A stretch of 64,000 bases of DNA from Dyella caseinilytica (lineage in GTDB: Bacteria > Pseudomonadota > Gammaproteobacteria > Xanthomonadales > Rhodanobacteraceae). The stretch lies in contig NZ_CP064030.1 of assembly GCF_016865235.1 (NCBI RefSeq), positions 248,001 to 312,000 on the forward strand, in the 5' to 3' direction. Both the position numbers and the translations under genes were made by a program. Under the pieces are notes generated by a model that was not told the origin of the DNA, did not search any database, and saw only the letters and a list, made by a program, of their open reading frames with translations. This document shows, piece after piece, positions 61,242 to 64,000 of the stretch (the stretch's first letter is position 1; the number at the start of each line of letters is the position of its first letter).

Positions 61242-62759
61242 ATGTACGCTATCCAGATATTCGCATTCAAGCGCACCAGTTGCCGCCTGCTGACGCTCGG
61301 CATCGCGCTCGCACTTGGCGCTTGCGCGGTCGGCCCGGATTTCCACCGGCCCGCAGCGCCGGCCAGCCAGGATTACGCGCCGAACGGCACGCCTGCGTCT
61401 ACTGCATCCACCGCAGGACCTGATGGGGGCGCCCAGCAGTTTGTGCGTGGTATGGATATTCCTGGCCAATGGTGGACGCTGTTCCATTCCGAGCCGCTGA
61501 ATGCGTTGATTGACGACTCGATCAAGCACAACCCTGATGTGGCCGCCGCACAGGAAGCCTTGCGTTCGGCGATGGAGAACGTGCGCGCGCAGCAGGGCCA
61601 GTTCTTCCCGCAGGTGACCGCCAGCGTGGATCCCACCCGTCAGAAGACCGGCTCGGTAATCGCCAGCGGCGTGGTATCCAATGCCACGTTGTATAACCTG
61701 ACCACGGCGCAGTTGAGCGTTTCCTACACACCGGACCTGTGGGGTGCGAATCGCCGTTCCGTGGAGTCGCTGGTGGCGCAAGCCGATGCGCAACGTTTCC
61801 AGCTGGAAGCGACCTACCTCACGCTTACCACCAACGTGGTGAACGCGGCAGTGACCGAAGCGGCATTGCGCGCGCAGATCGTCGCCACACAGGACATGAT
61901 CGACAGTCAGCAGAAGATCCTCGATGCCAATCGCAAGCAGTTGGCACTGGGTGATATGGGCGATGTGGATATTGCCGCACAGGTCGCCACGCTGGAGCAG
62001 ACGCGCGCCACCTTGCCACCGCTGCAAAAGCAACTTGCGCAACAGCGTGACTTGCTGGCTGTGCTGAGCGGGCGTACGCCGGATCAGGACATACAGGCGA
62101 AGTTTGAGTTGGAAGGCCTGCAACTGCCCGAGGATCTGCCGATGAGCCTCCCAGCTCGCTTGGTGGAACAGCGGCCGGATGTGCGCATGGCCGAAGCAAA
62201 TCTGCATGCGGCCTGCGCGCAAGTCGGCGTGGCCTTTGCGGCACGCTTGCCAAATATCAGTATCTCGGCCAACGGTGGCAGCGCGGCCGATCAGATGCAC
62301 GATTTGTTCGGTCACGGCACCAGCTTCTGGAATCTTGGTGCTGCAATCACCGCGCCGATTTTCGATGGCGGCACGCTCAAGCATCGTCAGCGCGCGGCCG
62401 AGGCTGCCTATCGGCAGGCGGCGGAGCAGTATCGCAGTACGGTGATGTCTGCTTTGCAGAACATGGCCGATTCGCTGCACGCGACGCAATCGGATGCGGA
62501 TGCCCTGGTTGCCAGTTCGCGTGCCGAACGCGCTGCTGCCCGCAGCCTGGAGATCTCGCAGCGTCAGTACGCCGTGGGTGACATCAGTATGGTGGCCTTG
62601 CTCAATGCCCAGGTTACCTACCGGCAAGCTGAGCTGACTTTGATCCAGGCACGCCAGGCTCGTTATGCCGATAGCGTTGCCTTGTTCCAGGCGGTGGGTG
62701 GTGGTTGGTGGAATCGCCAGGACGTGGCGGCGTCGACCGGATTCAACGCCTCCAAATGA
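61242..62759 (+). CDS. RND efflux outer membrane channel (TolC/OprM-like lipoprotein)
   Basis: A 505-residue outer membrane efflux protein of the NodT/OprM group. The lipoprotein signal ends LALGACAVGPDFHRP with Cys28. Two repeats of the TolC fold are visible: AAQEALRSAMENVRAQQGQF with the following SVSYTPDLWGANRR, and LVEQRPDVRMAEANLHAACA with YRSTVMSALQNMADSLHATQ. Long helices form the periplasmic tunnel. It starts two bases after the permease gene and completes the tripartite pump. Confidence 0.94.
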   Translation: MYAIQIFAFKRTSCRLLTLGIALALGACAVGPDFHRPAAPASQDYAPNGTPASTASTAGPDGGAQQFVRGMDIPGQWWTLFHSEPLNALIDDSIKHNPDVAAAQEALRSAMENVRAQQGQFFPQVTASVDPTRQKTGSVIASGVVSNATLYNLTTAQLSVSYTPDLWGANRRSVESLVAQADAQRFQLEATYLTLTTNVVNAAVTEAALRAQIVATQDMIDSQQKILDANRKQLALGDMGDVDIAAQVATLEQTRATLPPLQKQLAQQRDLLAVLSGRTPDQDIQAKFELEGLQLPEDLPMSLPARLVEQRPDVRMAEANLHAACAQVGVAFAARLPNISISANGGSAADQMHDLFGHGTSFWNLGAAITAPIFDGGTLKHRQRAAEAAYRQAAEQYRSTVMSALQNMADSLHATQSDADALVASSRAERAAARSLEISQRQYAVGDISMVALLNAQVTYRQAELTLIQARQARYADSVALFQAVGGGWWNRQDVAASTGFNASK

Positions 62760-62929
62760 GTGTGCTTGGCTCCCTCCCTTGCACGGCAGGGGAGGGCTTG
62801 GGGCGGGGGTGCACTGCCTAGTGTTGAGGCCAGGGGACCGGTTCGTTGGGTTACGCTATACACATCCAACCCACCCCGTCGCTACGCAAGATGACGGGAG
62901 CAACATGTAAGGACACTGAGGGAACGATG

Positions 62930-63721
62930 ATGTACTTGCTTGATCATCCGGCGGCGCTCTTTATAGCGACATGCGTTGTGTTGCTATTGATACACGAAAT
63001 CGGCTTTCGCCTACGTGCGTTGGCGAAGGATCGTGACGAGAAAGAGTGGGAGAAGCAGGTCCATGAGACGCGTAACCAGATCGCGTTGCTGCTGAGCCTG
63101 CTGCTGGGATTTGCCATGACGATGGCCGTCAGCCGCTTCGACGAGCGCAAGAAACTGGTGATCGATGAAGCCAATGCCATTGGCACGGCTTATCTGCGCG
63201 CCACCATGCAAGCCGAACCGATTCGAAGTACGACGCCAGCTTTGCTGCGCGAATACGTCGATTCGCGCATCGCCATGTTCGGCAACGATAACGACGAGCA
63301 CGCGCAGCAAGGCGCAGCCGAGCGTTCGAAGCAAATCCAGGATGAGCTGTGGAGTAGTGTTACCGCTGCTGCGCAGCAAACGCAGACACCCATCGTGGCG
63401 ATCTATGTTCAGGCCTTGAACGATGTGATCGATCTGGATAGTGAGCGGGTTGCGGCGGTGCTCAATCGCATCCCCATCGACATCTGGGTGTTGCTGGCGC
63501 TGCTGTCGAGCTTGACGTCACTGGTGGTGGGTTATGGTCAGCGGCATCGTTCGATGCTCGCTACCTTCGTACCAGTGTTGATGGTCGCCATTGCAGTGAG
63601 CCTGATTGCCGACTTGGACACGCCGGCAAGTGGATTTATCCAGGTGAGTCAGCAGAGTTTGCAGAGTCTTAGCGCGGAGCTGCATATGCAGTTGGCTGGT
63701 GTGAAAAAACCGGCGCACTAG
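62930..63721 (+). CDS. DUF4239-type membrane protein
   Basis: A 263-residue membrane protein with an N-terminal helix (FIATCVVLLLIHEIGFRLRA), a second (ALLLSLLLGFAMTMAVSRFD), a charged middle with DEANAIGTAYLRATMQAEPI, and a C-terminal pair (WVLLALLSSLTSLVVGYGQR and MLATFVPVLMVAIAVSLIAD). The pattern DEANAIGTAYLR resembles the bestrophin-like DUF4239 superfamily. The function is unknown. GAGGGA lies six bases before the ATG at 62930; another ATG is three bases earlier. It is 170 bp after the efflux operon and may be separate from it. Confidence 0.75.
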   Translation: MYLLDHPAALFIATCVVLLLIHEIGFRLRALAKDRDEKEWEKQVHETRNQIALLLSLLLGFAMTMAVSRFDERKKLVIDEANAIGTAYLRATMQAEPIRSTTPALLREYVDSRIAMFGNDNDEHAQQGAAERSKQIQDELWSSVTAAAQQTQTPIVAIYVQALNDVIDLDSERVAAVLNRIPIDIWVLLALLSSLTSLVVGYGQRHRSMLATFVPVLMVAIAVSLIADLDTPASGFIQVSQQSLQSLSAELHMQLAGVKKPAH

Positions 63722-63757
63722 AGCACTCCTGGCTTGTGTATATCAGTACCGCCTCAG

Positions 63758-63791
63758 CGTCATCCCGGCCTTCGCCGGAAGGACGCCGAGG
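63758..63791. repeat. Single REP-like palindrome
   Basis: CGTCATCCCGGCCTTCGCCG, a variant of the class A/B unit with GGC/GCC arms, between the convergent DUF4239-type gene and the truncated gene at the right edge. Unpaired. Confidence 0.55.
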
Positions 63792-63831
63792 CATGGTGCG
63801 CGTCACGAATAGAGACAGGTTCGGTACTTCG

Positions 63832-64000
63832 TCAGCGACTTTGAACCTGCAGCTTGCGCTGACGTCGCCGCCACCACCACACCAGCAACACGACAAGCCC
63901 AATGCCGCCTAGCACCCATAGGCTGCTCTGCCCACGGTGCATCCACATCAACAGCCACTCGCGCCGATTTGCGCCGAAGTAACCCAGGTATACCCAGAAC
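63832..64000 (-). CDS. Membrane protein, C-terminal fragment
   Basis: The last 55 codons of a gene entering from the right edge. The translation ends with a helix rich in tryptophan and leucine (SLWVLGGIGLVVLLVWWWRR) followed by a basic tail RRQRKLQVQSR. The segment VYLGYFGANRREW before it suggests a DedA/VTT-type membrane protein, but the fragment is too short to be sure. Convergent with the DUF4239-type gene. Confidence 0.5.
   Translation of the reverse strand, partial: FWVYLGYFGANRREWLLMWMHRGQSSLWVLGGIGLVVLLVWWWRRRQRKLQVQSR

Overview
This window looks like a chromosomal segment of a gammaproteobacterium of the Lysobacterales (Xanthomonadales), most likely Rhodanobacteraceae (Dyella, Frateuria, Rhodanobacter or Luteibacter type). 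That placement is inference. It rests on the fairly high GC, the layout of the aa3 cytochrome oxidase locus (DUF2244, coxB, ctaD, a small membrane protein, coxC, an inverted DUF2909 gene, SURF1, an Sco-like protein, ctaA, ctaB), a YcgL protein, PutA without a DNA-binding domain, and many short palindromic intergenic repeats. No rRNA, tRNA, CRISPR array, prophage or insertion sequence was seen. There are about 50 genes, two of them cut by the window ends.

Layout. 1-5.6 kb: a LysR gene divergent from a carboxymuconolactone decarboxylase-like/DUF4865 pair, a DUF1801 protein, an ArsR-SRPBCC pair, a glutaminyl-peptide cyclotransferase and a Kef-type antiporter. 5.8-12.7 kb: a large membrane-anchored ankyrin protein, YcgL, a FadL-like porin with a strong terminator, and a fatty acid desaturase. 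12.9-20.1 kb: an orphan type VI secretion cassette on the minus strand (vgrG, a phospholipase D effector, two tandem Sel1-repeat lipoproteins that are probably immunity proteins).

20.3-30.7 kb: a compact seven-gene minus-strand operon with a divergent TetR gene. In transcription order it encodes an FGGY kinase, a class II aldolase, a class III aminotransferase, an aldolase-like protein without metal ligands, an MFS transporter, a TonB-dependent receptor and a coniferyl-aldehyde-dehydrogenase-like enzyme. Together these could take a substrate across both membranes, phosphorylate it, cleave it, transaminate it and oxidise an aldehyde. I do not recognise the pathway, and it is the best candidate here for an undescribed system. 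30.7-40.3 kb: an SO2930-type dihaem cytochrome/beta-helix lipoprotein pair, an SDR with a divergent ArsR-like regulator, an AraC regulator, a TlpA-like thioredoxin and PutA.

40.8-49.1 kb: the cytochrome c oxidase and haem A locus, in which no Cox11 (CtaG) gene is visible. 49.2-51.5 kb: two exported proteins, one a hydrolase with a duplicated C-terminal module. 51.6-54.9 kb: an mgtA-type Mg2+ P-type ATPase. Upstream of it lie a leader with a long-range helix and nested hairpins, a terminator-like hairpin and a small ORF, so the leader is a candidate regulatory RNA. 55.1-63.7 kb: a Na/Pi cotransporter, a heavy-metal RND tripartite efflux operon and a membrane protein of the DUF4239 type, ending in a truncated membrane protein gene.

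Paired palindromic repeats of at least two sequence classes sit between many genes and look like REP/BIME elements.
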